From: Natronocella acetinitrilica
GTDB taxonomy: Bacteria; Pseudomonadota; Gammaproteobacteria; Nitrococcales; Aquisalimonadaceae
Assembly (NCBI RefSeq): GCF_024170285.1
Contig: NZ_JALJXV010000005.1
Coordinates: 274,946-338,945, forward strand
DNA: 64,000 nucleotides
Direction: 5' to 3'
In this document: positions 1 through 8,895 of the stretch, in pieces
Numbering within the stretch: position 1 is the stretch's first letter
Layout of the letters: every line of letters starts with the position of its first letter
Translations under genes and position numbers: made by a program
The notes under the pieces: model-generated
Seen by the model: only the letters and a program-made list of their open reading frames with translations
Databases searched by the model: none
What the model was told of the DNA's origin: nothing

Positions 1-276
1 CAGATAGACATAACGACGCGCTTGCGCCCTGGCGGTGAGCCGAATCACCGCGCTCAACCGGTCACGCCTGCCGGGGGCATCAACCAGATTGTTGCGCAGG
101 GCCTGCTCACGACGCACCGCCATGGTCGCCGCCCCCAGTATGCGCGGCCGGCGGCCACCGATCTCGGGCATAGCGGCTTGCGACGCCTGCCAGGCAGCCC
201 ATTCAGCCTGCACATCTGCAACGTCTCTGCCTTCCAGGGCCTGCTCCCGCCGCACAGTCTGTTCCTGTACACTCAT
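1..276 (-). CDS. Truncated uncharacterised gene at window edge, downstream of T3SS sctO
   Basis: An open frame runs off the left edge without a stop (about 92 codons visible). Two adjacent ATGs (279 and 276) follow a strong GGGAGGAG ribosome site; the second has the better spacing, so 276 is preferred. The visible N-terminus is Arg/Gln/Ala-rich, has no signal peptide or membrane segment, and contains the heptapeptide VRREQAL twice, at about residues 8-14 and 54-60. It lies codirectional with and downstream of sctV-N-O and the 99-aa gene, so it may be the tail of that operon. I do not recognise the family. It could be a chaperone, regulator or substrate, but nothing visible decides that. Confidence 0.6.
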   Translation of the reverse strand, partial: MSVQEQTVRREQALEGRDVADVQAEWAAWQASQAAMPEIGGRRPRILGAATMAVRREQALRNNLVDAPGRRDRLSAVIRLTARAQARRYVYL

Positions 277-408
277 CATCGCTCCTCCCGCAGACTCTCA
301 GATACCGAGTCGTTGTCGACTCTGCGGAATATGCTCGCCGCCAAAACCGGCGCTGGACAATCGTCCTCACGCACTAGCCGAAAGGCATAGCCCGCAAGGT
401 TGAGGACA

Positions 409-708
409 TCAGGCGACGGGCACCATGCCGATACGCCGCTTCCAGTCCACTGCCTCCGACGCTCGCGTCGGCCTCACCATGACGGAATGGGCGTAGATCA
501 CGCCGGGGGCCTCAAGCCGCCCATCCACATCGAAGACATCGCCGACCCGCACCCGCAACAGCAGCGCATCAATGGAATTCACGAGGCCGTCCAGTGCGGT
601 ATCACCATCGGTGAGTACCCGCAAACCCTTCAGGCGAAGCTCCAGCCCGCCATCGCACCACACCAATGGCCGGGCAACGAGTTCGCTTTTCAATCGCACA
701 TGGATCAC
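409..708 (-). CDS. Uncharacterised 99-aa protein of the T3SS locus
   Basis: The start is fixed by a GGAGG five bases upstream of ATG 708. The protein is soluble, without signal peptide or membrane helix. Alternating hydrophobic and charged residues in the C-terminal half (around VGDVFDVDGRLEAPG, then YAHSVMVRPT) suggest a small beta-barrel, possibly OB-like, but this is only a pattern impression. It sits 195 bp downstream of sctO on the same strand, where Ysc systems carry sctP. At 99 aa without a Pro-rich spacer or T3S4-like domain it does not look like a needle-length ruler. Function unknown. Confidence 0.6.
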   Translation of the reverse strand: MIHVRLKSELVARPLVWCDGGLELRLKGLRVLTDGDTALDGLVNSIDALLLRVRVGDVFDVDGRLEAPGVIYAHSVMVRPTRASEAVDWKRRIGMVPVA

Positions 709-745
709 TGACTGCCTCCGTCCTGGTAACGCGTGTTCGCGTCAG

Positions 746-804
746 GGACAACCTGTGAGCGCGAGCGCCGCCAGCCAGCGGTGACACGGCACGACAGGTT
801 GTCC
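746..804. repeat. 11-bp perfect inverted repeat between sctO and the 99-aa gene
   Basis: GGACAACCTGT (746-756) is matched by its exact reverse complement ACAGGTTGTCC (794-804) with a 37-bp GC-rich spacer. It occupies the 195-bp gap after sctO. There is no T-run on either side, so it is not a standard intrinsic terminator. A protein-binding site or mRNA-processing structure is possible. Confidence 0.5.
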
Positions 805-903
805 ACCCCGTGGATTTACCTCGTCTCACAACTGGACGATAGCAATGCAAATTGACGGGTAAAATAGCGCCGAAGTCTTAAGCCTGGCTGCCGAATGAGC
901 GCC

Positions 904-1383
904 TCATGTAGACCCCGGACGACGGCAGGAACTCTCGCAATCCTCGGCGATTTCCTTTTCTTCTGCTGCTGCCCGGTACCGCTCCTGATCCTGCCGGGCC
1001 TGGTCATGCATTTCGTCGACTTTCTCCCGCCGACGCAGCGCATTACGACTGAGACGATCAGCAGTCTGGAGCTCGCGCTCGGCTGACTTCAGCGCTGCCC
1101 TGGCCTTGCCAAGCGCCTGTCTGACCGCAGCCTCCCGGGCGCTCAGTCTTGCCCGCTGCTGGCTCTCGAGCTGCAATTCAGCCGCAGAGCGCATAGTGCT
1201 CTGTGCCACCCATTGTTCCAGTCCTTGTCGCTCCTCAAGTACCGCTTCGAGTTGTCCACGCAGTTGCCGGTAGGTGGATTGGCACGCCGCATGACGTCGC
1301 CCGGCCAGCTGTCGGGCCACGCGGGCCTGGCTCTCGCGCAAGGCGCGGATCGAGCGCATCTGGCGGAGTACCGCCTCATCCAT
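904..1383 (-). CDS. sctO: T3SS central stalk protein SctO (YscO-like)
   Basis: About 159 residues, almost entirely charged heptad-like helix rich in Arg, Glu, Gln and Ala. This is the expected antiparallel coiled coil of YscO/FliJ stalk proteins, which sit in the ATPase hexamer and contact SctV. The ATG overlaps the sctN stop (ATGGATGA), the translational coupling usual for N-O pairs; an ATG 15 bp further upstream is also in frame. Sequence conservation in this family is low, so the call rests on length, coiled-coil character and position. Confidence 0.8.
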   Translation of the reverse strand: MDEAVLRQMRSIRALRESQARVARQLAGRRHAACQSTYRQLRGQLEAVLEERQGLEQWVAQSTMRSAAELQLESQQRARLSAREAAVRQALGKARAALKSAERELQTADRLSRNALRRREKVDEMHDQARQDQERYRAAAEEKEIAEDCESSCRRPGST

Positions 1384-2713
1384 GGTCGAGCAGCGCACGC
1401 AGGCTGGCGACGGTGTGGGCGAGACCGACTTTCTCTGCGGAATCCTGTCGCAACAACCGGGTCAGGGGCTCATGGATGGCAACGGCCTGGTCAACGTCCT
1501 CATCGGCACCCTTGCGGTACTCGCCCATGCGCAGCAGCAATTCGACCTCCTTGTGTCTGGCAAGCAGGCGGCGAAGCCTCCCGGCATCGTCCAGATGGGT
1601 CTGATCGGCCACGGACTCCATCAGCCGGCTACGGCTCTCGAGGATGTCGATTGCCGGATAGTGGTTGGCACTGGCGAGTTCCCGGCTGAGAACCAGATGG
1701 CCGTCAATCAGCGAGCGGACCTCGTCAGCCACGGGCTCGGTCATGTCGTCGCCCTCTACAAGCACCGTGTAAAGCGCGGTGATGGCACCCTCGCCGGTTA
1801 CCCCGGTGCGCTCCACCAGGCGTGGCAGTTCGGCGAACACCGACGCAGGGAAACCGCGCCGCGTCGGTGGCTCCCCCGCAGCCAAACCGATCTCGCGCAA
1901 CGCCCTGGCAAAGCGGGTGACGGAATCCATGAGCAACATCACGTGCCGCCCCTGGTCCCGGAAGTACTCGGCAATGGCGGTTGCGACATGAGCGGCTCGC
2001 ACGCGCTGCAGTGCCGGGCGATCCGAGGTCGCCACCACCAGTACCGTGCGCTGGCGAACCGCAGGCGGCAGGCTGCGCTCGACAAAGTCGCGCACCTCAC
2101 GGCCACGTTCGCCAATCAGGGCAACCACGTTGACGTCTACCTCGGCGTTCCGCGCCAGCATGCCCAGCAGAGAGCTCTTGCCCACGCCGGCGGCCGCAAA
2201 GACACCGACCCGCTGCCCCACGCCCAGGGTGGTAAACCCGTCGATGGCCCGCACTCCGGTGGAAAACACCGTGTCGATAGGTGGACGTTGCAGCGGGTCC
2301 GGCGGATCCGCCATCACGGAACGCAGTGTGCCTGGCTGGCTACTCCGGGAGCCGTCCAGCGGCCGACCAAGGCCATCCAGCACCTGGCCCAGCAGTTCGT
2401 CCCCCATGGCAACCTGGTGGGTCCGTCGTAGCGGCAGCACTTCCGTGTCCGGCGACAGCCCGTCAATCGGGTCCAGTGGGCTGAGAATGGCTCGATCTCT
2501 TCCGAAACCAATGACTTCAGCCTGTATCAAGGCCTGCCGACCGTGCCTCGGGCGCAGTTCGCAGATTTCCCCGATCCCGACCCTTGGAACCCGGGCATGC
2601 AAGGCGTTGCCCGTGACTTCAAGTAGCCGTCCATAACGCGTCACCGGATCATGCTCCGCCAGGCGCTGCCTGACGGAATCGAGCACGGGCTGGTAGAGAT
2701 TGCCGGCGTTCAC
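1376..2713 (-). CDS. sctN: T3SS export ATPase SctN
   Basis: 445 residues, normal for the family. Walker A is AAAGVGKS at residues 173-180. The F1/FliI-type signature [18 protein letters not shown] follows the [16 protein letters not shown] segment. The N-terminal beta-barrel domain and C-terminal helical region are complete. The enzyme hydrolyses ATP at the cytoplasmic face to unfold and release chaperone-bound substrates. Its start overlaps the sctV stop by a few bases and its stop overlaps the sctO start, so V-N-O is a coupled unit. FliI is excluded by the neighbourhood. Confidence 0.97.
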   Translation of the reverse strand: MNAGNLYQPVLDSVRQRLAEHDPVTRYGRLLEVTGNALHARVPRVGIGEICELRPRHGRQALIQAEVIGFGRDRAILSPLDPIDGLSPDTEVLPLRRTHQVAMGDELLGQVLDGLGRPLDGSRSSQPGTLRSVMADPPDPLQRPPIDTVFSTGVRAIDGFTTLGVGQRVGVFAAAGVGKSSLLGMLARNAEVDVNVVALIGERGREVRDFVERSLPPAVRQRTVLVVATSDRPALQRVRAAHVATAIAEYFRDQGRHVMLLMDSVTRFARALREIGLAAGEPPTRRGFPASVFAELPRLVERTGVTGEGAITALYTVLVEGDDMTEPVADEVRSLIDGHLVLSRELASANHYPAIDILESRSRLMESVADQTHLDDAGRLRRLLARHKEVELLLRMGEYRKGADEDVDQAVAIHEPLTRLLRQDSAEKVGLAHTVASLRALLDHG

Positions 2714-4812
2714 TGGCCACCACCTCCCGAATCAGACTCCGTGGCTTCGACGCGGGGTGTGAGCCCCACGCGTTCCAGCGGACGAATCTGTACCTCGTCA
2801 CTCAGATCCTCGAATGACAACACCGGCGTGCGAGGCAGGTCGCGGCGCACTGCCTCGCGCAACGGCTGACGAAACTCGCCAGACACCAGGATGACCACCT
2901 TGCCCCGTTCCCGAGAGGCCGCCTTGACCGCCTGCTCGAGATTGCTCATCAGTGCCTGCCTCTGGGCTGCGGTGACCTCTCCCGAATGCAGCCGACGCGC
3001 CACATCCTCGGCGTCAGGGGCCAGCATTACGGCCATCAGGATGCCGTCCTGGGAGAATCGATGGCTGATCTGACGCTTGAGCGCACGACGGCAATGCTCG
3101 GAGAGGAACGAGGGTTCCTTCGATTCCTGGATGAACTTGAGCATGGTCTCGAGAATGATGGCGAGATTGCGGATCGGCACCTGTTCCGCCAGCAGGCGCT
3201 TGAGCGTCTCGGCAAGAATCGGCAACGGAATGGTGGCCGCGGCCTCCTTGGATAGCTCCACTGCGTCCGGGATCATCCCGTCCAGCAGCTTCTTGGCCTC
3301 CTGAATGCCCATGAGTTCGCTGGCATGAACCTCCAGAATGACCGACAGATGCCGGGCCAGCACCTGGGAATGCGTCAGGTAAGGCTGATCCTTCTCGATC
3401 AGCAGGGCACGGTCGGTCTCCCGGACCCAGCAGTACTCCTGGTTCGGCGTTTGCTGCTCGACCGGTTCGATCCCCAGTGCACGGATGGCGGATGGCGGGC
3501 GAGCGACCATCAGGCAACCAGGCCGCAATTCACCACGCCCGACGGGCACCTCATGCACGCTGATGGTGTACTGGTACTCGCCGAGACCGTCCACGTAGCG
3601 CAGCTGCGCGCCTGCGCCGGGCACCCCCATTTCCATGTACAGGCGGCGTCGCATACCGGCAAAGGCATCGTTCAACGCAGCATGGTCAAGCCGCGCCTGG
3701 AGATTCGCGTCCAGCGTCACGAGCAATGCCGAGGCCCGGGGCAGCTCCCGCGGCGACTTCTCGTCCGGGTCATCGGCCTGCCCGGCCCTGGCGCTCAATG
3801 CATCAAGGAAGGCACCTTCATCATCGCGATCCCGTCGGGCAACCCGATGCAGGACCAGGCCAACCAGACCCAGCAGGGCCCCCAGGGTCACAAAGACCAG
3901 TGTGGGAAAACCGGGCACGAGACTAAAACCGAACAGCAGGCCCGAGGCGATCATCAGCGCCATGGGCTGAGCAAAGATCTGACGACCGATGTCTTCGCCC
4001 AGGTTCGTACTGTCGCTGGTGGCGACCCGGGTAACGATAATGCCGGCGGTCATGGCGATAAGCAGGGCCGGAATCTGTGCCACCAGTCCGTCACCGACGG
4101 TCAGCACGGTATACACCTGCACCGCCTCGCCAGTGCTGAGGCCATGCTGCAGGGCGCCCACGCTGATCCCGCCGATGATGTTGATGAGGGTAATGAAGAT
4201 CCCGGCGATGGCATCACCCTTGACGAACTTCATGGCGCCATCCAGGGAGCCGTAGAGCTGGCTCTCCTTTTCCAGGCGCTTGCGTCGCTGGCGAGCCTGA
4301 TCCAGATCGATGACTCCGGCCCGCATGTCACCATCGATGCTCATCTGCTTGCCCGGCAGGGCGTCAAGGGAGAATCGGGCGCTGACCTCGGCCACCCGTT
4401 CCGCGCCCTTGGTGACCACGATGAACTGCACCACGGTGATGATCAGAAAGATCACCAGCCCCACGATGACGTTGCCGCCCACGACGAAATTGCCAAAGGT
4501 ATCCACCACCTGACCGGCATCGGCCTGCAGGAGAATAAGCCGGGTCGTGGTAATGGACAGAGCCAACCGGAACAGTGTTGTCAGCAGCAGCACCGCCGGG
4601 AACGACGAGAACGCCAGTGGTGAGGGAATGTAGATCGCCACCATGATCAGCACCGCGGACACGGCCAGATTCAGCGCGATCAGGGTGTCCACCAACGTGG
4701 TGGGCATGGGCAGGATGATCATGCTCACGGTGAGCACGAGCAGGAGAGCCAGCACGGCGTCGTTGCGCTTTAACGCCGACTGCACCAGGGGTTCGACACG
4801 ATCAAGCGACAT
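2710..4812 (-). CDS. sctV: T3SS export gate protein SctV (FHIPEP family)
   Basis: About 700 residues. The first roughly 320 hold about eight hydrophobic helices, with the conserved FHIPEP-family stretch [13 protein letters not shown] and the segment following the GDAIAG motif. The C-terminal half is the soluble domain that forms the nonameric cytoplasmic ring. SctV is the inner-membrane gate that selects substrates and couples export to the proton gradient. The start MSLDRVEPL is chosen because it fits family N-termini; it overlaps the end of the STAS gene by 11 bp. In-frame upstream codons would add 13 residues overlapping that gene further. Confidence 0.97.
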   Translation of the reverse strand: MSLDRVEPLVQSALKRNDAVLALLLVLTVSMIILPMPTTLVDTLIALNLAVSAVLIMVAIYIPSPLAFSSFPAVLLLTTLFRLALSITTTRLILLQADAGQVVDTFGNFVVGGNVIVGLVIFLIITVVQFIVVTKGAERVAEVSARFSLDALPGKQMSIDGDMRAGVIDLDQARQRRKRLEKESQLYGSLDGAMKFVKGDAIAGIFITLINIIGGISVGALQHGLSTGEAVQVYTVLTVGDGLVAQIPALLIAMTAGIIVTRVATSDSTNLGEDIGRQIFAQPMALMIASGLLFGFSLVPGFPTLVFVTLGALLGLVGLVLHRVARRDRDDEGAFLDALSARAGQADDPDEKSPRELPRASALLVTLDANLQARLDHAALNDAFAGMRRRLYMEMGVPGAGAQLRYVDGLGEYQYTISVHEVPVGRGELRPGCLMVARPPSAIRALGIEPVEQQTPNQEYCWVRETDRALLIEKDQPYLTHSQVLARHLSVILEVHASELMGIQEAKKLLDGMIPDAVELSKEAAATIPLPILAETLKRLLAEQVPIRNLAIILETMLKFIQESKEPSFLSEHCRRALKRQISHRFSQDGILMAVMLAPDAEDVARRLHSGEVTAAQRQALMSNLEQAVKAASRERGKVVILVSGEFRQPLREAVRRDLPRTPVLSFEDLSDEVQIRPLERVGLTPRVEATESDSGGGGQ

Positions 4813-5185
4813 GGCCACGCCCCACATCAGTGATGTCGTTCTTCTGACCAACGCCCCGGCAAGGCAGGTGCTGATCGATACCAGTCATGCGCAACTGTCT
4901 GCAGACAAGGCTTCCGGGCTCCATCACGAGGAACCGCGGCGTTGTTGTTCGCACCGTGCCGAACTGAAGAAGCACACTCAGGCCGGCGGCGCAGATGACC
5001 TCCGGTTTGCGAAGATCGATGACGATCTCTCCTGCCGACTCCGACAACCGTTGCCCAAGCAGGCCGCCCAGGGCAACGGCCTGCTCATGGGTTCGAAGGG
5101 TGCGGCACTCGACAACGATCGTGTCACCCCGACGGTCCCAGACAACCGCATGATCCGTTTCGTCCATGGCCGCTGAATCCTGCAT
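4802..5185 (-). CDS. STAS-domain protein lacking the phospho-acceptor serine
   Basis: 127 residues forming a single STAS (SpoIIAA-like) domain: TIVVECRTL, EIVIDLRKPEV, then ICAAGLSVLLQFG. In SpoIIAA-type antagonists the last block reads D-S-S/T-G-L, and the first Ser is phosphorylated by an anti-sigma kinase. Here the aligned residues are C-A-A-G-L, so no phosphorylation is possible at that site. A GGGGGC ribosome site precedes ATG 5185. It is translationally coupled to sctV. Known family context: BtrV, a STAS protein, regulates the Bordetella T3SS by partner switching. No kinase or PP2C partner is visible here, so a constitutive or structural role is possible. Confidence 0.75.
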   Translation of the reverse strand: MQDSAAMDETDHAVVWDRRGDTIVVECRTLRTHEQAVALGGLLGQRLSESAGEIVIDLRKPEVICAAGLSVLLQFGTVRTTTPRFLVMEPGSLVCRQLRMTGIDQHLPCRGVGQKNDITDVGRGHVA

Positions 5186-5349
5186 GAGCTGCCCCCTACG
5201 TGACCTCCAACACACAGTTCACGAGCCTAGGCCGGCAGGCGGGGGAAGGGTATAGAGCGTAAGGTTTAGTGCGAATGGCAGAGACGGTGGCGGCAGGCAT
5301 GAACGCGCACAACGCCTGACAACGTCGTGCGCGCATGTGGAACCGGAGA

Positions 5350-6177
5350 TCAGCTGTTGGCGTTAACCCCCTGGAAGTTCATCATCTGTGGCAGGAGCGC
5401 CATCATGGCCATCAGGGAGAGCATGTTCTGGTCAACACCCTGGCTGTCACCGGACAGCCAGTCGAAGCAACTGCTGATGCCGCAGTTCCCGGCCTCAACG
5501 CCATCCATGGCCTGCTCCAGCAACTGGCCCGCCATGCCGAGCAGTGCAGTCGCCATGCCGAGCTGCATCATGGTGTCGTAGTCCACATCCGCCGGATCGG
5601 ATTGATCGTTGTCGGCGGCGGGCAGGATTTCGTAACCGGCGTCGGCAGCCTGACTCCCGCACGCTTCGGCGGGCTTCTCGGCACTTGCATGGTGTCCCCA
5701 GTCACGGGTTTTCACGTCCAGCGTCTCCACCGCCTTGCCGCAGTCGTCGAGCCGATTGAGTTGCAGCCCCTCCATCCAGGGCCGGAGGTCATCGGTTGCC
5801 TTGGCGGAGATCTCGTAATCCTGGCCACCAGACGTGAACGCCAGGGTCGAACCATCGGCAATGTTGTCGCCGTTGCGGGAGACATGACCATCCGGACTCT
5901 CGTGCAACACATCCATGTCGCGAGTGATGTGCAGTTTCGAGCCATCGTCGAGATGCACGGTCGCGCTGCGGAAACCCACGTCCAGCACACTATCGCCCTT
6001 GTCGTTGGCAATACTCAGGTTGCCCTTCGAGCTGTTGCTGACGTCCAGTATGGGATCAGCCTGTGGCTGCATCGCCACGCCGGGGAATCCGCCACCTGCG
6101 CGTGCCTGGGCGCTGAGGTTGGCGGCGACACCGCTCAGAGCGGCCTGCGCCAGGGGCATGAAGTTGATATCACTCAT
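5350..6177 (-). CDS. Uncharacterised probable T3SS-secreted protein
   Basis: 275 residues starting MSDINFMPLAQ after a GGAGG ribosome site. It has a Ser/Ala/Gln-rich N-terminus without a Sec signal. A beta-rich middle (residues about 40-130) has repeated Gly-Asp turns such as DDGSKLHITRD and NGDNIADGST. Two Met/Leu/Ala-rich amphipathic or hydrophobic helices lie at about 200-225 and 250-268. Leaderless start plus C-terminal hydrophobic helices resembles secreted or translocator-type proteins. The middle loosely recalls DUF1521/NopE-type domains, but I see no GDPH autocleavage site. It sits between sctL and the STAS-sctV unit on the same strand, so a role as substrate is inferred from location. 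Confidence 0.6.
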   Translation of the reverse strand: MSDINFMPLAQAALSGVAANLSAQARAGGGFPGVAMQPQADPILDVSNSSKGNLSIANDKGDSVLDVGFRSATVHLDDGSKLHITRDMDVLHESPDGHVSRNGDNIADGSTLAFTSGGQDYEISAKATDDLRPWMEGLQLNRLDDCGKAVETLDVKTRDWGHHASAEKPAEACGSQAADAGYEILPAADNDQSDPADVDYDTMMQLGMATALLGMAGQLLEQAMDGVEAGNCGISSCFDWLSGDSQGVDQNMLSLMAMMALLPQMMNFQGVNANS

Positions 6178-6268
6178 TGTCTACCTCCAGTTTTCTACTC
6201 ATGCTGACCCGTCATCCGATGACGGGCGGTGACCGCTGTCCAGCCGCAACAGAGCGGCTGTGCAGCAT

Positions 6269-6850
6269 TCAGGGAGACGCACCGGCTATAGCCTCTATCC
6301 AGGCGTCAAGGTCGCACTCGGCAACACCCAGCGGACCCTCCAGGCGAACCTGGTTGGGGCCCAGGCTCTTGTCCGGACGAAACCGGACTTCTTCCCGATC
6401 CTCGGTCAGGCGGACAATTGCAGCGCGATTGTCTGGATGCGCATGAAGCGTGACGCGCTGATCCTCCGCCAACTCGTGGATCAGGGCACTCACCACTTCC
6501 GCGAGACGCGACTCCGCGGGCATCTCCGAGGTCAGGGTTCGTACCGCCTCGGCCACCAGGGCCTTTACCGACTGTTCCAGTTCGTAGAGCTGGCGTATGG
6601 CGGTCTCGCTGTAGCCGAGCATGCGCTTTGCGGCCTCACGCTCGCCCTTGCGGGTGCCCCGCCGCACGGCGGACGCACGGGTACGCTCGTATTCCCGGCT
6701 GATCCGCTGGCGCACCCGCTGAACCAGCTGGCCGACCTCGGCGCGCATGGCGTCCGCCTCGACCCATTGGGCGTACTCCTCTCGCCGAACGATGCGCTGT
6801 CCGGGCTCAGGCGTCAGCTTGAGCGTTTCCCTCACCGACATTGCGGTCAT
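6269..6850 (-). CDS. sctL: T3SS stator protein SctL (YscL/FliH-like)
   Basis: 193 residues. A long charged helix (residues about 15-110) carries EYAQWVEADAMRAEV and Arg-rich heptads, followed by a mixed alpha/beta C-terminal domain ending IEAIAGASP. This is the FliH/V-ATPase-E-like arrangement of SctL, which anchors SctN to the SctK/SctQ sorting platform and restrains ATP hydrolysis. The start is placed at ATG 6850 because GGAG lies six bases upstream; a GTG at 6862 would add four residues. The gene overlaps the end of sctK by 44 bp. Confidence 0.88.
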   Translation of the reverse strand: MTAMSVRETLKLTPEPGQRIVRREEYAQWVEADAMRAEVGQLVQRVRQRISREYERTRASAVRRGTRKGEREAAKRMLGYSETAIRQLYELEQSVKALVAEAVRTLTSEMPAESRLAEVVSALIHELAEDQRVTLHAHPDNRAAIVRLTEDREEVRFRPDKSLGPNQVRLEGPLGVAECDLDAWIEAIAGASP

Positions 6851-7502
6851 GATCGTCTCCACTTCGCAGGATCAGTTGCGTCATTCGCCGGGCACGCCGG
6901 GCATCGAGGCTGCTCCGCCGGAATAGCAGTCCCTCGCTCCAGTCTCGTGGCAGCTTGAGCAGAATTCGGTGGTAGATCGCCTGTGGCATATCGGCGCATG
7001 CCGACCGCAGCAAGGTCATGCCATTGATCGGCGCCTGCCTGACAACAGCGTCGGCAGAATCGGCAGACGCTTCGGCGACACACAACTCGACGGCAATGGC
7101 CCGCCCCTCACGCAAACCGAAGGCATGCACCTGCTGCCCCAGCCCCTGCGCCAGCACCCGTACAGATGGGCCATCCACCAGCGCCGGCAGGGCATGGGCA
7201 CAGGGCACAATACCGAGCTTGAGCACCAACTCACGCAGTCCAGTGGAGGGAAGCAATCCGATCCTGAGCGGGTCGTCCGCTTCGTTCCAGAGGGTTGCGC
7301 CGGCGAGACCGAACTGCCTGATCAACTGGCGCGACAGCCAGGGGCGTGCCCGCTGGCTGCGCTGCATCCGGGCCATGAGTGGCCCGAGCCCCAGGGTCTC
7401 GAACCAACTCCGGTCGATGTACTCGGCAGGACGGAAATTGAACTGACAGGTATTGCAGACCTGATCAGCATCAGGCCGCGCGATGGCCATGCTGTTCTTC
7501 AT
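6807..7502 (-). CDS. sctK: T3SS sorting platform protein SctK (YscK-like)
   Basis: 231 residues. The N-terminal NFRPAEYID matches the F-x-P-A-x-Y pattern of YscK/PscK, and the later ILLKLPRDW resembles the family's C-terminal LRLP block. SctK links the SctD cytoplasmic domain to SctQ pods. The start MKNSMAIARP is fixed by GGAGG seven bases upstream; the longer open frame runs back into sctJ. The gene overlaps both sctJ (upstream) and sctL (downstream), as in ysc operons. Confidence 0.85.
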   Translation of the reverse strand: MKNSMAIARPDADQVCNTCQFNFRPAEYIDRSWFETLGLGPLMARMQRSQRARPWLSRQLIRQFGLAGATLWNEADDPLRIGLLPSTGLRELVLKLGIVPCAHALPALVDGPSVRVLAQGLGQQVHAFGLREGRAIAVELCVAEASADSADAVVRQAPINGMTLLRSACADMPQAIYHRILLKLPRDWSEGLLFRRSSLDARRARRMTQLILRSGDDHDRNVGEGNAQADA

Positions 7503-8259
7503 GGGCCGCCTCCTGCGTCGCCAGGGCCGTTGTTGCCGACATCGATCCGCGTCTGAGTCGCTGACCGAGCCAATAGAAAGCACCACCCCCGACGATGGCA
7601 ACGACGCTCATCAGGGATAACCACATCGGTCCGCCAACCGATGCAGCCGCGACGGGCGCTGCCTCAGTCCTGGTAGTCGCCAGCTCCTGGGCGGGCAACA
7701 GCACCATGGTGATCCCCTCATAGGACAGGCCCTCGATACTCTTCTGGACGAGGAGCTGGATGTCCGAGCGAACCGCCTGCATGTCGACATCCGGGTGGTA
7801 CTTGATCAACACGGCAGCCGATGAGGGCCTGGCGTCCTCGGCGAAGGGATTGTTATCCGGCATGACCAAATGCACGCGAGCGGTGATAACGCCATCGATA
7901 CGGGAAATTGTCTCCGCCACACTCTGGGACAGGGCGTACACGTACCGGGCACGCTCTTCCATCGGAGATGACAACAACCCGCTTTTCTCGAACACCTGCC
8001 CGACGTCGGCAAAGCGCTCCCTGGGATAGCCCTGCTCACGCAGCACCCGGACGGCATTGGCGAACTCTCCACGCTCCACGGAGAGCTCATAGCCATCATC
8101 GCCACCGGAGCGCTTGGAAGCTGCGATACCGTGGCCGTCCAGCACGGCGATCATTTCATTGACCTGTCGCTCGTCCAGATCCTTGTAGGCCACTTCCTGA
8201 CAGGCCGTGAGCATCAGCAGCAACAGAACGGAGATGAACAGACGGTTGAATCCAGACAT
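7471..8259 (-). CDS. sctJ: T3SS inner-membrane ring lipoprotein SctJ
   Basis: 262 residues. A type II signal with lipobox LTAC puts the lipidated Cys at residue 20. A YscJ/FliF ring-building domain follows, with family landmarks VAYKDLDERQVNEMIAVL, LVMPDNNPFAED and SSAAVLIKYHP. A membrane helix lies at about 209-230, followed by a short basic tail. SctJ forms the inner-membrane ring with SctD. The gene lies between sctI and sctK, the Ysc order. Confidence 0.97.
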   Translation of the reverse strand: MSGFNRLFISVLLLLMLTACQEVAYKDLDERQVNEMIAVLDGHGIAASKRSGGDDGYELSVERGEFANAVRVLREQGYPRERFADVGQVFEKSGLLSSPMEERARYVYALSQSVAETISRIDGVITARVHLVMPDNNPFAEDARPSSAAVLIKYHPDVDMQAVRSDIQLLVQKSIEGLSYEGITMVLLPAQELATTRTEAAPVAAASVGGPMWLSLMSVVAIVGGGAFYWLGQRLRRGSMSATTALATQEAAHEEQHGHRAA

Positions 8260-8282
8260 ATGCGCTCGCCCAGTGCCTGCAA

Positions 8283-8816
8283 TTACTGACCGCGGATGAT
8301 CTTGGCCACCGAGTCAGTCGCCTTGAAGGCAACGTTTCGCGTGATGCTCGAGTTGGTGATGGCTGCCATCGCCTCAAGCTGGTTGGCCGCGAGTTCACCC
8401 CTGGTCGCGATGGCCGACTCCATCATCGACGCATACGTTGCAAGGGCGTGCTCACTGAAATCCTGAACGCGCTCCACCGGGCCGTGTTGCTGACTCGGCC
8501 GCCAGTCGGCCAGGGACTGCAGCGAATGACCGCTCCGCTCAGTCATCTCGGCCAGTGGGCTGAAATCCGTGACACGATCCACTGTGGAAGAGCGTCGCGT
8601 CTCCAGGTCACTGAGCGCAGCGAAGACACGATCGGCGACATCTGGCCGGGCCGGTGCCTCCAGTTGCTCGACCTCGCTCAGGACCAGGCGAAACCGCGCC
8701 GCATCGGCATCGCTGGGCTTGGTGACGTCTCCGGCGCCCGGCGCCTGCGCCGACTGCCCGGCCGTCCCGCCCTCGATGGTAGGCAGTTGCATCCCGCCAG
8801 TAGCCTGAATCTCCAT
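8283..8816 (-). CDS. sctI: Probable T3SS inner rod/needle adaptor SctI
   Basis: 177 residues from ATG 8816, which follows a strong GGAGGAGCGC site; the open frame extends further upstream but that part overlaps the needle gene. The N-terminal half is Pro/Gly/Thr-rich and low in structure. The C-terminal 50 residues form an amphipathic helix pair (MMESAIATRGELAANQLEAM onward) ending DSVAKIIRGQ, consistent with SctI rods. YscI/PscI are about 110-115 aa, so this is long. The call depends mainly on position between the needle gene and sctJ. Confidence 0.65.
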   Translation of the reverse strand: MEIQATGGMQLPTIEGGTAGQSAQAPGAGDVTKPSDADAARFRLVLSEVEQLEAPARPDVADRVFAALSDLETRRSSTVDRVTDFSPLAEMTERSGHSLQSLADWRPSQQHGPVERVQDFSEHALATYASMMESAIATRGELAANQLEAMAAITNSSITRNVAFKATDSVAKIIRGQ

Positions 8817-8895
8817 GCGCTCCTCCTGTTCCATGCGGAGAAAGCCCGGCTGGCCACCCACGTGACCAGCCGGGATGTCGACCACTTCAACGTGA

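Noticed and set aside
54..272. Short minus-strand frame near the left edge with its own start and stop
   Set aside because: It lies in the wrong frame inside the truncated gene at 1-276, which has the ribosome site and a fully open frame.
794..806. ACAGGTTGTCCAC, also found at 63923-63935, resembling a DnaA box
   Set aside because: Two isolated copies 63 kb apart, each mismatching the DnaA consensus, with no AT-rich unwinding region or clustering. Not an origin.
3325..4623. Long plus-strand open frame opposite sctV
   Set aside because: It is antisense to a certain gene, is His/Gln/Asp-rich as expected for a GC-rich shadow frame, and has no ribosome site.
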